NCBI RefSeq assembly: GCF_001954275.1
Contig: NZ_MBEU01000075.1
Location: forward strand, 62,001 to 126,000
Reading direction: 5' to 3'
Length of the DNA stretch: 64,000 nt
Source of the DNA: Mycobacterium sp. IS-836
Lineage (GTDB): Bacteria; Actinomycetota; Actinomycetes; Mycobacteriales; Mycobacteriaceae
The notes below the pieces were generated by a model. That model was not told the origin of the DNA. It searched no databases and worked only from the letters and a program-made list of their open reading frames with translations. Position numbers and translations under genes: made by a program. Below are positions 42,005 to 50,383 of the stretch, piece by piece. The stretch's first letter is position 1, and the number at the start of each line of letters is the position of its first letter.

Positions 42005-43131
42005 GAGGTGGGTACTTTCAGGAGGCCAAAGAGGCGATTGACGTCGAACTCGTTGCTGTCGCGAAGCGCGGAGAACATCGAAACCAGTTCGTGGCGAGCC
42101 GATTTGATCCCGGTCCCGAGGAAATCTCGGCTCACTGGCGGGCCCCACTGGGCCAATCCGGACGCGGTGAAGGGCGCCCACCCCGGTTCGAGGGTGTTGT
42201 CGAACATGTCGCCGTCGGCGAAGTGCTCGACCAGGAAGCCGTCGGGATCGCGCCAGTAGTCGAAGATCTGGCTCCCCTGGATGTGCCTGCCGATGCCCCA
42301 GGACCGGAAATAGCCGCGCTCCCTGAGGTATTCGCCGCCGGCCGCCAGGGCGTCGAGGTCGCTGACTTGGTAGGCCGAGTGCACGTAGCGGTTGGCCGGA
42401 CCCAGCGCAAGCGCCAGCGTGTGGTGATCGGCCGGTATGGAACCCCGGTCGCAGCGGATGAAGCTCATGGCCGGCCCGCGTCCGCGTTGGCCGGGGAAGA
42501 ACAGGAAGTCGCTAACGATCATGCCGAGGTTGTCCAGATACCAGTTCAACGTCTGGAGGTACTTGGTCGACTGCACCACCAGATGACCCAGGCGCTGCAC
42601 CCGAGCGGGAACCCGCGGGGGGCGTTGACCGGCGTTGGTGCGCTGCACGTCGTGCCCGAAGTTGAACACGTGCGGCGGCTGGCCGACGAGCTCCGGTAGT
42701 TCGTGCATGCCTGCGACGACCCGCACGGGCATGCCGCTGGGATCGATGAGGTCGACGGACACCCCGCCGATGCTTTCCGGCAGCGGCCGCGCGGGGGCGC
42801 CGGATTTGTCGGCCAGCCGCAGCACGTCGGCCTCGTCGAGGGCCCGAAACGCCGCGCCGGTGAATCGCGTCCGCTGCCCACGGCGCACGACCACACACGG
42901 TGCGCCCGCATCGGTGCCGCGCAGCTGAACCTCGTCAGGACCGGCGTGTACGGAGTGAAAGCCGAAGGCCCGCGCGAACGCCTCGGCGCGCGTCAGGTCG
43001 GGCTTCTCGAATTCCAGCCACGCAATGTCGGCGATTTTGATCACCGGGTTGCGCGAGCGGCCGGGGTGTTCGCCGGGTAGTGCGCCCTGCTCACTGTGCA
43101 GGTCCCGGTGGGCGCCTTGCGTCTGCATCAT
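42001..43131 (-). CDS. Extradiol ring-cleavage dioxygenase (VOC family)
   Basis: 376 residues from ATG 43131, with AAAGGA seven bases upstream. Two VOC modules are present; the C-terminal catalytic one has the Fe(II) facial triad in RLGHLVVQS (His), a later HHTLALAL (His) and GFLVEHF (Glu). The N-terminal module is the usual non-catalytic partner. It would cleave a catechol meta to the hydroxyls. The first gene of the catabolic operon; divergent from a TetR gene with two repeated operator-like sites in between. The catechol substrate is not determinable; steroid HsaC and biphenyl BphC are relatives. Confidence 0.85.
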   Translation of the reverse strand: MMQTQGAHRDLHSEQGALPGEHPGRSRNPVIKIADIAWLEFEKPDLTRAEAFARAFGFHSVHAGPDEVQLRGTDAGAPCVVVRRGQRTRFTGAAFRALDEADVLRLADKSGAPARPLPESIGGVSVDLIDPSGMPVRVVAGMHELPELVGQPPHVFNFGHDVQRTNAGQRPPRVPARVQRLGHLVVQSTKYLQTLNWYLDNLGMIVSDFLFFPGQRGRGPAMSFIRCDRGSIPADHHTLALALGPANRYVHSAYQVSDLDALAAGGEYLRERGYFRSWGIGRHIQGSQIFDYWRDPDGFLVEHFADGDMFDNTLEPGWAPFTASGLAQWGPPVSRDFLGTGIKSARHELVSMFSALRDSNEFDVNRLFGLLKVPTS

Positions 43132-43146
43132 TGACCATCCTTTAAC

Positions 43147-43160
43147 TGACGAAATCGTCA
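43147..43160. promoter_or_regulatory. Operator-like palindrome TGACGAAATCGTCA
   Basis: TGACGA/TCGTCA arms around a 2-base centre; 15 bases upstream of the dioxygenase start. A near copy lies 43 bases further toward the TetR gene. Confidence 0.5.
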
Positions 43161-43189
43161 CATACGAGTCAATGTTCAGTCAAGACTTC

Positions 43190-43203
43190 TGACGAAATCC
43201 TCA
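43190..43203. promoter_or_regulatory. Operator-like repeat TGACGAAATCCTCA
   Basis: Matches the site at 43147 in 13 of 14 bases, same orientation. It lies 22 bases upstream of the TetR gene start. One site at each divergent promoter suggests autoregulation plus repression of the ring-cleavage operon. Confidence 0.5.
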
Positions 43204-43225
43204 AAAGTGATGCATACTTCTACCC

Positions 43226-43879
43226 ATGAGCGCGATGCCCGACGATTCCGAGTCGCCCAATCGCCTGGAGCGGCGTAAGCAACGCACCAGGGCGGCGCTG
43301 GTCAAGGCCGCGCAGCGGTTCATCGCCGAAGGGCGGGTCAACGTGCCGGTCTTGGAGATCACCCAGGCCGCCGACGTCGGCATGGGTTCCTTCTACAACC
43401 ACTTCGACAGCAAGGAGCAGCTGTTCGACGCCGCAGTCGCCGACGTACTCGACGCACATGGGGCGATGCTGGACCGGCTCACCGCGTCGATCGACGACCC
43501 CGCCGAAACATTCGCCGCCAGCTTCCGGCTGACCGGGCGGCTCTTCCGTCAGCGCCCTCAGGAGAGCGAGATCTTGTTGGCCAGCGTGCCGGCACTGTTG
43601 TCGTCTGATCGCGGCCTGGCGCCGCGGGCATTACGCGACATCAAAGCCGGCGTCGACGCGGGCAGGTTCCACATCGACGATCCCGAACTGGCCCTCGCCA
43701 TGGCCGGCGGCGCACTGCTCGGACTTGGAAAACTGTTGCGTGACGACCCGGAACGTGACGACGCACGTGCCGCCGACACGGTTACCGAAAATGTGCTGCG
43801 CCTCTTCGGGTTGAGCGCCAAGGAGGCGCGCGCCGTGTGCCAACGCCCGCTGCCCGAGGACACGTTCGCCGAGGCCTAG
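43226..43879 (+). CDS. TetR-family regulator of the ring-cleavage operon
   Basis: 217 residues. N-terminal helix-turn-helix: NVPVLEITQAADVGMGSFYN then HFDSKEQLFDAAV. The C-terminal domain binds an unknown ligand, probably an aromatic intermediate. It is divergent from the extradiol dioxygenase gene and shares a 94-base intergenic region containing two repeated sites. The stop overlaps the convergent acyltransferase gene by four bases. Confidence 0.88.
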   Translation: MSAMPDDSESPNRLERRKQRTRAALVKAAQRFIAEGRVNVPVLEITQAADVGMGSFYNHFDSKEQLFDAAVADVLDAHGAMLDRLTASIDDPAETFAASFRLTGRLFRQRPQESEILLASVPALLSSDRGLAPRALRDIKAGVDAGRFHIDDPELALAMAGGALLGLGKLLRDDPERDDARAADTVTENVLRLFGLSAKEARAVCQRPLPEDTFAEA

Positions 43880-45195
43880 CGAGCGGAATCCACCGACTGC
43901 AGTCCGACTTTCGCGGGTCGAAGCGCGACCAGGGTGACCCCGACGGCGAAGATCAGCGCGGTCACCCACGGCAGGTGCCCATCGGGGGCGAAACCCTGCG
44001 CCGCGACGAACGCCAGGCCATATGCGGCCATGGCGGCACCGGCCAGCATGATCGGTTCGCCGCCTCGATCCGGAAGCGGTATCCCGAATGTCGGGAGCGG
44101 GGCGGCGAAAAGCCGCCGTCCCCACCACAGCAGCACCAGCTCGACGGCGGTCACCAGGCCGAGGATGACCACCCATTCCAACCGGGCGAGCCACCAGTCG
44201 GCCGTTCCTTCGGGCGGCTGCGGCAACAGTCCGGTCGGATAGCCGACGACCGCGACGATCACGACGGGGATCATGTGCCACAGGTACAGCGCCATCACAT
44301 TGTTGTTGGCTATCGACAGCACGCGGCGGACAGGGCCGGCGCGCAACGCCCGATTGAGCACGGGCGCAAGGGCCATTGCCACGCCCGTCTGCGCGCAGCC
44401 GAACGCGAGCAGCGCCACGGTGGGCGGCGTCGTATTGTCGATGGTCTGCCCGGGAACGCCGATCATGCTCACCGGATAAAGTTTCAGCAAAATCAGCAGG
44501 GCGAGCGCGACCGCCGACCCGGCTCCGAGCGCCGCGGCTCCGCGAGTGCTCAATTGCCGGGCGTGCCAACTGATTCCAAGTTGGTACAGCGCTCCCCAAG
44601 CCAACAGGTAGTTGAGCCAGCCGACGTACGGTATGTGACCGCCGATCGATATGGCGTCCACCGCCGCGATTCCCACCGCGAGTGCCGCCGGTACCCGAAG
44701 ACCCCAACGGCGTTGTGCCGCAATGGCAATCGGCGTCAGCGAGACCACTATCACGTACACAGCGAGGAACCACAAATGCATGGCCACCGCCCAGCCCGCG
44801 TATTCCAGCACGGAGCCCGCGACGTGGTTGGCGTCCGCGACCACGACGATCGCCGACACCAGCGCGGCATAGATCGCCGTCGGCCCCAGAACCCGGGCCA
44901 GCCGGTGCCTAAGCCAGATCGGACGGGGCATACCGTCGGAGTCGTGGCGATGCGCCCAGGACACCGCGCCGGCGTAGCCGGCCGCCAGGAAGAACGTCGG
45001 GACCGCCTGGAACGGCCAGGTCAGCCACTGCGTCCAGGGCATGTCGACGAGTGGGTTCTGCCGGCCGAACTGCCCGTCGTGGTAGGTCACCGATCCGGCC
45101 AGCCAGTGCCCGAGCACAATCAGGACGACGCCGGAGACCCGGTAGAAATCCACCGCCAGGTTGCGGGTGGGTCGCGCGGTGTTTGCGTGGTCCAT
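43876..45195 (-). CDS. Integral membrane acyltransferase (acyltransferase-3 family)
   Basis: 439 residues with about ten hydrophobic helices. The first helix carries the family His (VVLIVLGHWLAGS), and RRLARVLGPTAIYAAL plus LWFLAVYVIVV are typical of the family. Such proteins transfer acyl groups to surface sugars or lipids. ATG 45195 is at the divergent boundary with the aldo/keto reductase. No partner glycosyltransferase is adjacent, so the acceptor is unknown. Confidence 0.87.
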   Translation of the reverse strand: MDHANTARPTRNLAVDFYRVSGVVLIVLGHWLAGSVTYHDGQFGRQNPLVDMPWTQWLTWPFQAVPTFFLAAGYAGAVSWAHRHDSDGMPRPIWLRHRLARVLGPTAIYAALVSAIVVVADANHVAGSVLEYAGWAVAMHLWFLAVYVIVVSLTPIAIAAQRRWGLRVPAALAVGIAAVDAISIGGHIPYVGWLNYLLAWGALYQLGISWHARQLSTRGAAALGAGSAVALALLILLKLYPVSMIGVPGQTIDNTTPPTVALLAFGCAQTGVAMALAPVLNRALRAGPVRRVLSIANNNVMALYLWHMIPVVIVAVVGYPTGLLPQPPEGTADWWLARLEWVVILGLVTAVELVLLWWGRRLFAAPLPTFGIPLPDRGGEPIMLAGAAMAAYGLAFVAAQGFAPDGHLPWVTALIFAVGVTLVALRPAKVGLQSVDSAR

Positions 45196-45260
45196 CAGAT
45201 CGCGGGAAGCTCGACGCGGTGCACAGCGCCACGGTACCCGGCCGAATGACAGGAGAATGT

Positions 45261-46232
45261 GTGGAACAGGCTCAGCTCGGCGACTTGCGGGTCGGCCGTA
45301 TCGGGTTGGGTGCGATGGGCATGTCCGCCGCCTATTCGATCGGGGGCTTTGACGACGCCGAGTCCATCCGGACGATTCACCGCGCCATCGATCTCGGCGT
45401 CACACTGATCGACACCGCCGAGGTCTACGGCCCTTACGTCAACGAGGAACTCGTCGCACGCGGGCTGTCGGGCAGGCGAGATCAAGTTGTGCTGGCCACC
45501 AAGTTCGGCCTGATCTCGCACACCGGCCGCGACGGCCTGGACAGCAGCCCCGCCAATATCCGCATCGCCGTGGATGGTTCCCTGCAACGGCTGGGGACCG
45601 ACCACATCGACCTGTACTACCAACACCGCCTCGATCGCGGCACCCCGATCGAAGACACGATCGGTGCGTTGGCCGAGCTGGTGACCGCCGGAAAGATCCG
45701 GTACATCGGGCTTTCCGAAGTCGGCGTGAACACCATCCGCCGCGCGCACGCCGTGCATCCCCTGACCGCCGTGCAATCCGAATATTCGCTGTGGACCCGC
45801 GACCCCGAAGAGGGAGTGCTCGACGTCCTGCGCGAACTGGGCATCGGATTCGTCGCGTACTCGCCGCTGGGCCGCGGCTTCCTCACCGGCGCGATCCGCT
45901 CCACCGAGGAGCTGCCCGACAGCGACTACCGCAAGACCAACCCCCGATTCTTCGACGAGAATTTCCAGCACAACCTCAACAGCGCCGACGAGTTGCGCGA
46001 TATCAGCGCCGACGTCGGCGCCACTCCGGCTCAGGTCGCATTGGCCTGGCTGCTCGCGAAAGGCCCCGACATCGTGCCGATTCCGGGGACCAAACGGGTG
46101 GCACGTCTCGAGGAGAACGCCGCCGCGGACACGGTCGAGCTCGCCCCCGACCAGCTGGCCAGGCTCGATCGACTAACACCGGCCGTCGGCGGTCACCACG
46201 CCGAGGCGCAGATGGGCTGGATCGACCGCTAG
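45261..46232 (+). CDS. Aldo/keto reductase
   Basis: 323 residues from GTG 45261, chosen because AGGAG lies five bases upstream and homology begins at QLGDLRVGRIGLGAMGMS; ATG 45246 is the alternative. The catalytic tetrad elements DTAEVYG (Asp, Tyr), LATKFG (Lys) and YYQHRLD (His) are in order. IPGTKRVARLEENAAA is the NADPH 2'-phosphate loop. It reduces aldehydes or ketones; physiological substrate unknown. The stop codon abuts a decayed epimerase gene (TAGTG), suggesting a former operon. Confidence 0.92.
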   Translation: MEQAQLGDLRVGRIGLGAMGMSAAYSIGGFDDAESIRTIHRAIDLGVTLIDTAEVYGPYVNEELVARGLSGRRDQVVLATKFGLISHTGRDGLDSSPANIRIAVDGSLQRLGTDHIDLYYQHRLDRGTPIEDTIGALAELVTAGKIRYIGLSEVGVNTIRRAHAVHPLTAVQSEYSLWTRDPEEGVLDVLRELGIGFVAYSPLGRGFLTGAIRSTEELPDSDYRKTNPRFFDENFQHNLNSADELRDISADVGATPAQVALAWLLAKGPDIVPIPGTKRVARLEENAAADTVELAPDQLARLDRLTPAVGGHHAEAQMGWIDR

Positions 46233-46364
46233 TGGGTGGCGACAAGAAGCTGGTGATCGGCGCCAGCGGTTTCTGGGGTCGCATGTCACTCGGCAGCTTG
46301 TCACCGCCGGCGCGGACGCGCGAGTCATGTTGCGCCGCACCAGCTCTACCAAAGGCATCGCCGG
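46232..46364 (+). pseudogene. Remnant of an NAD-dependent epimerase/dihydroflavonol-reductase-like gene
   Basis: The first frame reads GGDKKLVIGASGFWG, a Rossmann N-terminus. Homology then continues in the next frame as SHVTRQLVTAGADARV followed by MLRRTSSTKGIAG, which fits an intact GASGFLGSHVTRQL family start after a single-base deletion near 46275. Similarity stops at about 46364 and no further epimerase sequence follows. The GTG start at 46232 overlaps the stop of the aldo/keto reductase. The gene is both frameshifted and truncated. Confidence 0.75.
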
Positions 46365-46446
46365 ATGCGGCCGCCGCATTTTTCGCTTCGCGACTAACAT
46401 GTCCCCACGGGTATCGATGCGCGGGGGACCGACAATGTGCCCGCCT

Positions 46447-46488
46447 TCACAGCGACAACTCCATCGGTGATGCAGGTTGTCGCTGTGA
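46447..46488. repeat. Perfect 13-base inverted repeat with 16-base loop
   Basis: TCACAGCGACAAC at 46447-46459 and its exact complement GTTGTCGCTGTGA at 46476-46488. It lies in the 346-base gene-poor stretch 46233-46578, which otherwise holds only the epimerase remnant. There is no T-run, so a classical intrinsic terminator is unlikely; it could be a non-canonical terminator, an operator for the gene at 46579, or a trace of a lost element. Confidence 0.6.
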
Positions 46489-46578
46489 GGTGGGCACGAC
46501 AAATGGTGGCGCCCCGGGGAAACCAGTGTGGTAGGCGTGGTAGAGGTTTGGTGACCGGCATCAGAAAGGCATGGCAAT

Positions 46579-46944
46579 ATGGCGGACTCTCCCTCCAAAC
46601 TGATCGACGCCAGAATCGAGGAACTCGGTGACTGGCGGGGTGAAACCCTCGCCCACATCAGAAAATTGATCAAGCAGGCCGATCCCGACGTCGTCGAGGA
46701 GTGGAAGTGGCGCGGCGTCCCGGTTTGGTATCACGACGGGATGATCTGCACCGGTGAGACGTACAAGAACGTCGTGAAGATGACCTTCGCCAAGGGCGCC
46801 TCGCTGCCGGATCCCGCGGGCCTCTTCAACTCCAGCCTCGACGGCAACACCCGGCGCGCGATCGACTTCCATGAGGGCGACAAGGTCGACGACAAGGCGT
46901 TGACGGCACTGATCCGTGCCGCGGTAGACCTGAACACGGCGTAG
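46579..46944 (+). CDS. DUF1801 domain protein
   Basis: 121 residues. The start SPSKLIDARIEELGDWRG, then LAHIRKLIKQADPDVVEEWK and WKWRGVPVWYHDGMICTGE are the DUF1801 (YdhG-like) signature. KNVVKMTFAKGASLPDP completes the fold, which resembles a frataxin-like small cytosolic domain. Function is unknown. It is preceded by the hairpin-containing intergenic stretch and has no close operon partner. Confidence 0.85.
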   Translation: MADSPSKLIDARIEELGDWRGETLAHIRKLIKQADPDVVEEWKWRGVPVWYHDGMICTGETYKNVVKMTFAKGASLPDPAGLFNSSLDGNTRRAIDFHEGDKVDDKALTALIRAAVDLNTA

Positions 46945-47015
46945 CCGGCCTGTACAGCCCTGCACCCGTGCTGTACAGTCGCTCAGCACCAATGCTCGAT
47001 TGAGAGGCCACGCCG

Positions 47016-48245
47016 CTGACTTCCGAGTCCGTCGAAGAATTTCGGAGCCGGGCCAGGACCTGGCTGGCCGAGAACATGCCGCGCCTCGACCCGGGCGAGG
47101 CGGCGCTTCTCGAGCGTGACGCAGAGAAATCCTGGCGGCGAGCCCGTGAGCTGCAAAAGACCTTGTACGACGGGGGATTCGCCGGAATCTGTTTCCCCCG
47201 GGAGTATGGCGGGCTCGGACTGAGCTACCAGTACAAGAAGGCATTCGACGCCGAGTCACTGGCGTACGAGATCCCGATCCTGCTTAACGTGCCGTCGTTC
47301 GCCATTTGCTGCGCGACGATCCTCGACATGGGAAGCGAGGAACAGAAGCTCGCCCACATCCCAGCGGCGCTGCGAGGCGACGAGGTTCTCGTGCAGTTGC
47401 TATCGGAACCTAGCGGCGGCTCGGACCTGGCGGGCGTGATCACCCGCGCCGAGCGGCGCGACGGCAGATGGATCATCAACGGCGCCAAGACCTGGAGCAC
47501 CTGGGCATTCGCCGCCGACTACGGCCTGTGCCTGGCCCGTACCGATTGGGACGTACCCAAGCACGACGGGCTGACCATGTTCCTGGTGCCGCTTAAACAT
47601 CCCGGGATAACCATCAACCGCATCCGCCAGGTCAACGGATCGGTGGAATTCTGCGAGGAGTTTCTCGACGACGTCGACGTCGGCGACGACGCCGTCGTCG
47701 GGGAGCCGGGCAAAGGCTGGGAGGTGGCGTCGCGCCAGCTTTACCACGAGCGCAGAACCATGGGCGACGGTTCGGAGTACACCACCGGGCCGGGAATCGC
47801 TGAGGCCGAAGATGTTTCGATCGACCTGATGTCGTTGGTCGACAGGACCAATCAGGGCGACAGCGAACGCGTCAAGGAGATGGTCGGCCGGGCCCTTGTC
47901 CACCGGGCTGTGCACGGTCAGCTCAGTGAGCACGTTTTCCACGCCGTGGCCGATGGATCCCTGCCCGCGGCCGCCGGGTCGATCATCAGGCTCTACATGG
48001 CCGAGGTTCACAATGTCGAGACCGACACCGCCCACTCGGTCGCGGGTTCGTCGGGCGCGGTCGAGGACGAGGCTCAGCTGCTCGACGTCGGCACGCGCTA
48101 CCTGGGCCGTCAGATCGCCAGCATCGGCGGCGGCACCACCGAGATGGCGCGCAACGTGATCGGCGAGCGGGTCTTGAACTTTCCGCGCGAGTACGCAGCC
48201 GATCGCGGTGTCCCGTTCAAACAGGTGCGGCGGAGCAAAGCTTAG
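47016..48245 (+). CDS. Acyl-CoA dehydrogenase (FadE-type)
   Basis: Core homology includes the N-terminal helix EFRSRARTWLAENMP, which lies upstream of the first ATG (47076). The frame is open from the TGA at 47001, and the only candidate start before the helix is CTG 47016, with AGAGG about eight bases upstream; 409 residues result (389 from the ATG). Middle-domain FAD motifs QLLSEPSGGSDLAG and WIINGAKTWSTWA, and C-terminal IGGGTTEMARNVIGERVL, are canonical. It introduces an alpha,beta double bond in an acyl-CoA, in beta-oxidation. Paired with the following hotdog-like gene (14 bases apart). Confidence 0.9.
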   Translation: MTSESVEEFRSRARTWLAENMPRLDPGEAALLERDAEKSWRRARELQKTLYDGGFAGICFPREYGGLGLSYQYKKAFDAESLAYEIPILLNVPSFAICCATILDMGSEEQKLAHIPAALRGDEVLVQLLSEPSGGSDLAGVITRAERRDGRWIINGAKTWSTWAFAADYGLCLARTDWDVPKHDGLTMFLVPLKHPGITINRIRQVNGSVEFCEEFLDDVDVGDDAVVGEPGKGWEVASRQLYHERRTMGDGSEYTTGPGIAEAEDVSIDLMSLVDRTNQGDSERVKEMVGRALVHRAVHGQLSEHVFHAVADGSLPAAAGSIIRLYMAEVHNVETDTAHSVAGSSGAVEDEAQLLDVGTRYLGRQIASIGGGTTEMARNVIGERVLNFPREYAADRGVPFKQVRRSKA

Positions 48246-48259
48246 GAAGGCAAGCGACT

Positions 48260-49126
48260 GTGAGCGACCAACTTCGCGACATCCGAGAGTTGACCAACGA
48301 CACCGATGCATACCGCGACGAGCTGTACCGCCGCTGGACCGGCCTGCTCAGCTACCGCTACATCGGGCGCAACCACTCGTCGATGAACGTGGGCGAGACC
48401 GATGACACCGTGACCATCCGCCGCGACATGCGCAACGACGCCGGCGGAATCATGGTTGCGCCGCTTGCCATTTCGTCACCGGAGGGGTGCCAGACCGACA
48501 TGGTCGCGGTGCCCAACCCGGTCATCGCGTCGGTACAGATCATCGATCCCGGTTACGACGTGACGAGAATCGAGATCGTCGGCTCCGGCATCGTGCATCA
48601 GGGCCGGACCATGGGCTACGGGCGCTGCAAGATCGTCGACGCCGACAACCCAGACCGGGTGATCGCGTTCAACGAGGGACAGGGAGCGATTATCGGCGTA
48701 CCGCCCGAAGGCCTGGACAAGATGGATGTCTCGGGCACCGAGCTGGTCGTCGAGGACTCGCCCGACCTACCGCCGCTGTGGCAAGCCTTCGGCGCCAGCA
48801 AGCGCGACGACGGTCGCTGGGTGCTGCCCGCGCTCAGTGCCGAGCTCGCCTCACCGGACGCCGCCCTGCACATCGGGCCCCAGCACGTCGTCCTCGAGAC
48901 CGCGGCGACCGACCTCGCCGCGGACATCGCCGGAACACGCAAGGTTCAGGTAATCAGCTGGCACGTCATGTTCATGTCACGCGGCAAGGTCGGCCCGTTC
49001 CGGGTGCAGGGCACCGCGCATGTCGGGGGACCGGGACGCATCGGCGTGCGCATGCTTCTGCACGACGAAGGAAACGCCGACAAGGCCATTACCTCCGCCG
49101 CGGCAGTCTTCGACATCGTGAACTGA
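48260..49126 (+). CDS. Putative double-hotdog (thioesterase-like) protein
   Basis: 288 residues. I do not recognise a named family with certainty. Two similar halves are suggested: MNVGETDDTVTIRRDMRNDA with GSGIVHQGRTMGYGRCKIV in the first, and VQVISWHVMFMSRGKVGPFR with AITSAAAVFDIV in the second, both ending in the beta-strand pattern of acyl-CoA thioesterases (PaaI-like hotdog). GTG 48260 follows AGGAAGG. It is 14 bases after the acyl-CoA dehydrogenase, which supports a role on acyl-CoA esters. Confidence 0.65.
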   Translation: MSDQLRDIRELTNDTDAYRDELYRRWTGLLSYRYIGRNHSSMNVGETDDTVTIRRDMRNDAGGIMVAPLAISSPEGCQTDMVAVPNPVIASVQIIDPGYDVTRIEIVGSGIVHQGRTMGYGRCKIVDADNPDRVIAFNEGQGAIIGVPPEGLDKMDVSGTELVVEDSPDLPPLWQAFGASKRDDGRWVLPALSAELASPDAALHIGPQHVVLETAATDLAADIAGTRKVQVISWHVMFMSRGKVGPFRVQGTAHVGGPGRIGVRMLLHDEGNADKAITSAAAVFDIVN

Positions 49127-49153
49127 CCCAGCGAGGCGCGGTAGTGTCCCAGC

Positions 49154-50335
49154 ATGCACGGGTTCGGCTTCGCCACGCTGGCGTTGTTGACCGCCGTGGG
49201 CTTTGCCGGTCCACTGCTGGCGTCACTGTCGCACTTGCGAATTCCGGTCGTCATCGGTGAGCTGATCGCGGGCCTCGTCTTGGGCAAGACCGGTTTCGGC
49301 GTCCTTAATGCCGCCAACCCGACGTTTCAGTTGTTCGCGAATATCGGCTTCGCTCTGGTGATGTTCGTCGTGGGCACCCATGTTCCGATCCGCGACCCCG
49401 ACATGCGCCCGGCGGTGCCGCGGGCGCTGGCGCGGGCGGCTCTCGTCGGTGCGGTTGCCGCAGCGCTCGGCGTGGGGATAGCGGCCGTGTTCGGCACCGG
49501 TCACGCGGCGCTCTATGCGGTTCTGATGGCTTCGTCGTCAGCGGCGCTCGCCTTGCCGGTGATCGACTCGCTGCGGTTGCGGGGGCCCCACGTGCTGTCC
49601 GTGACTGTGCAGATCGCGATCGCGGATGCCGCGTGTATCGTGTTGCTGCCCTTGGTGATCGACGTCCGTCGAGCGCCAACGGCGGCGCTGGGTGGACTCG
49701 CCATCGCGGGGTGTGCGGTGCTGCTCTTTGTGCTGCTGCGCGCGGTCGACCGCCGGGGCTGGCGCACGCGCATGCACGACTATTCCGAGAAATCTCGGTT
49801 CGCGCTGGAATTGCGGACCAACCTGATCCTGCTGTTCGCGTTGGCGGCGCTGGCCGCCGGCACCCATGTGTCGATCATGCTCGCAGGTTTCGCGTTGGGG
49901 TTGGTGATCGCCTCGGTCGGCGAGCCGCATCGACTGGCGCGTCAGCTTTTCGGCATCACCGAGGGTTTCTTCAGCCCGCTGTTCTTCGTTTGGCTGGGCG
50001 CCTCGTTGCAGGTGCGCGAGCTGGGCGCGCACCCGAAACTGATCTTGCTGGGCGTAGGTCTCGGGTTGGGGGCCGTGATCGCGCACTGCGCCGGAAGGCT
50101 GCTCGGCCAGCCGGTGACACTCGCGGTGATGTCGGCGGCGCAGCTCGGCGTACCGGTGGCCGCGGCAACCATCGGTACGGAGGAACACCTCCTCGTCGCC
50201 GGGGAAGCGTCGGCATTGATGTTCGGTGCGCTGCTGACGATCGCCTCCACCTCGATCGCGGGTGCGTTGGCGGCACGCCGCCAGAGCGAGCAGCGGGGCC
50301 TAAAGACCCTTCCGAAAAGCGCAGAGCAGGCATAA
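49154..50335 (+). CDS. Cation/proton antiporter (CPA2, KefB/NapA-like)
   Basis: 393 residues, about twelve hydrophobic helices and no cytosolic TrkA-N/RCK domain, so shorter than Kef proteins. VVIGELIAGLVLGKTGFGVL, MFVVGTHVPIRDPDMRP and EGFFSPLFFVWLGASLQVRE are typical of the Na+/H+ exchanger (PF00999) family. It would exchange monovalent cations for protons across the plasma membrane. It ends 48 bases before a second universal stress gene, with a small hairpin between. Confidence 0.87.
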   Translation: MHGFGFATLALLTAVGFAGPLLASLSHLRIPVVIGELIAGLVLGKTGFGVLNAANPTFQLFANIGFALVMFVVGTHVPIRDPDMRPAVPRALARAALVGAVAAALGVGIAAVFGTGHAALYAVLMASSSAALALPVIDSLRLRGPHVLSVTVQIAIADAACIVLLPLVIDVRRAPTAALGGLAIAGCAVLLFVLLRAVDRRGWRTRMHDYSEKSRFALELRTNLILLFALAALAAGTHVSIMLAGFALGLVIASVGEPHRLARQLFGITEGFFSPLFFVWLGASLQVRELGAHPKLILLGVGLGLGAVIAHCAGRLLGQPVTLAVMSAAQLGVPVAAATIGTEEHLLVAGEASALMFGALLTIASTSIAGALAARRQSEQRGLKTLPKSAEQA

Positions 50336-50350
50336 CGTCATGTCCTGAAT

Positions 50351-50370
50351 AGGCCGATCGGAATCGGCCT
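50351..50370. repeat. Short perfect hairpin between antiporter and universal stress genes
   Basis: AGGCCGAT-CGGA-ATCGGCCT, an 8-base stem with a tetraloop, ends five bases before the GAGGAG ribosome site of the next gene. No T-run follows. It may act as a terminator-like, mRNA-stability or operator element. Confidence 0.45.
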
Positions 50371-50383
50371 CGAGGAGTGCGAA

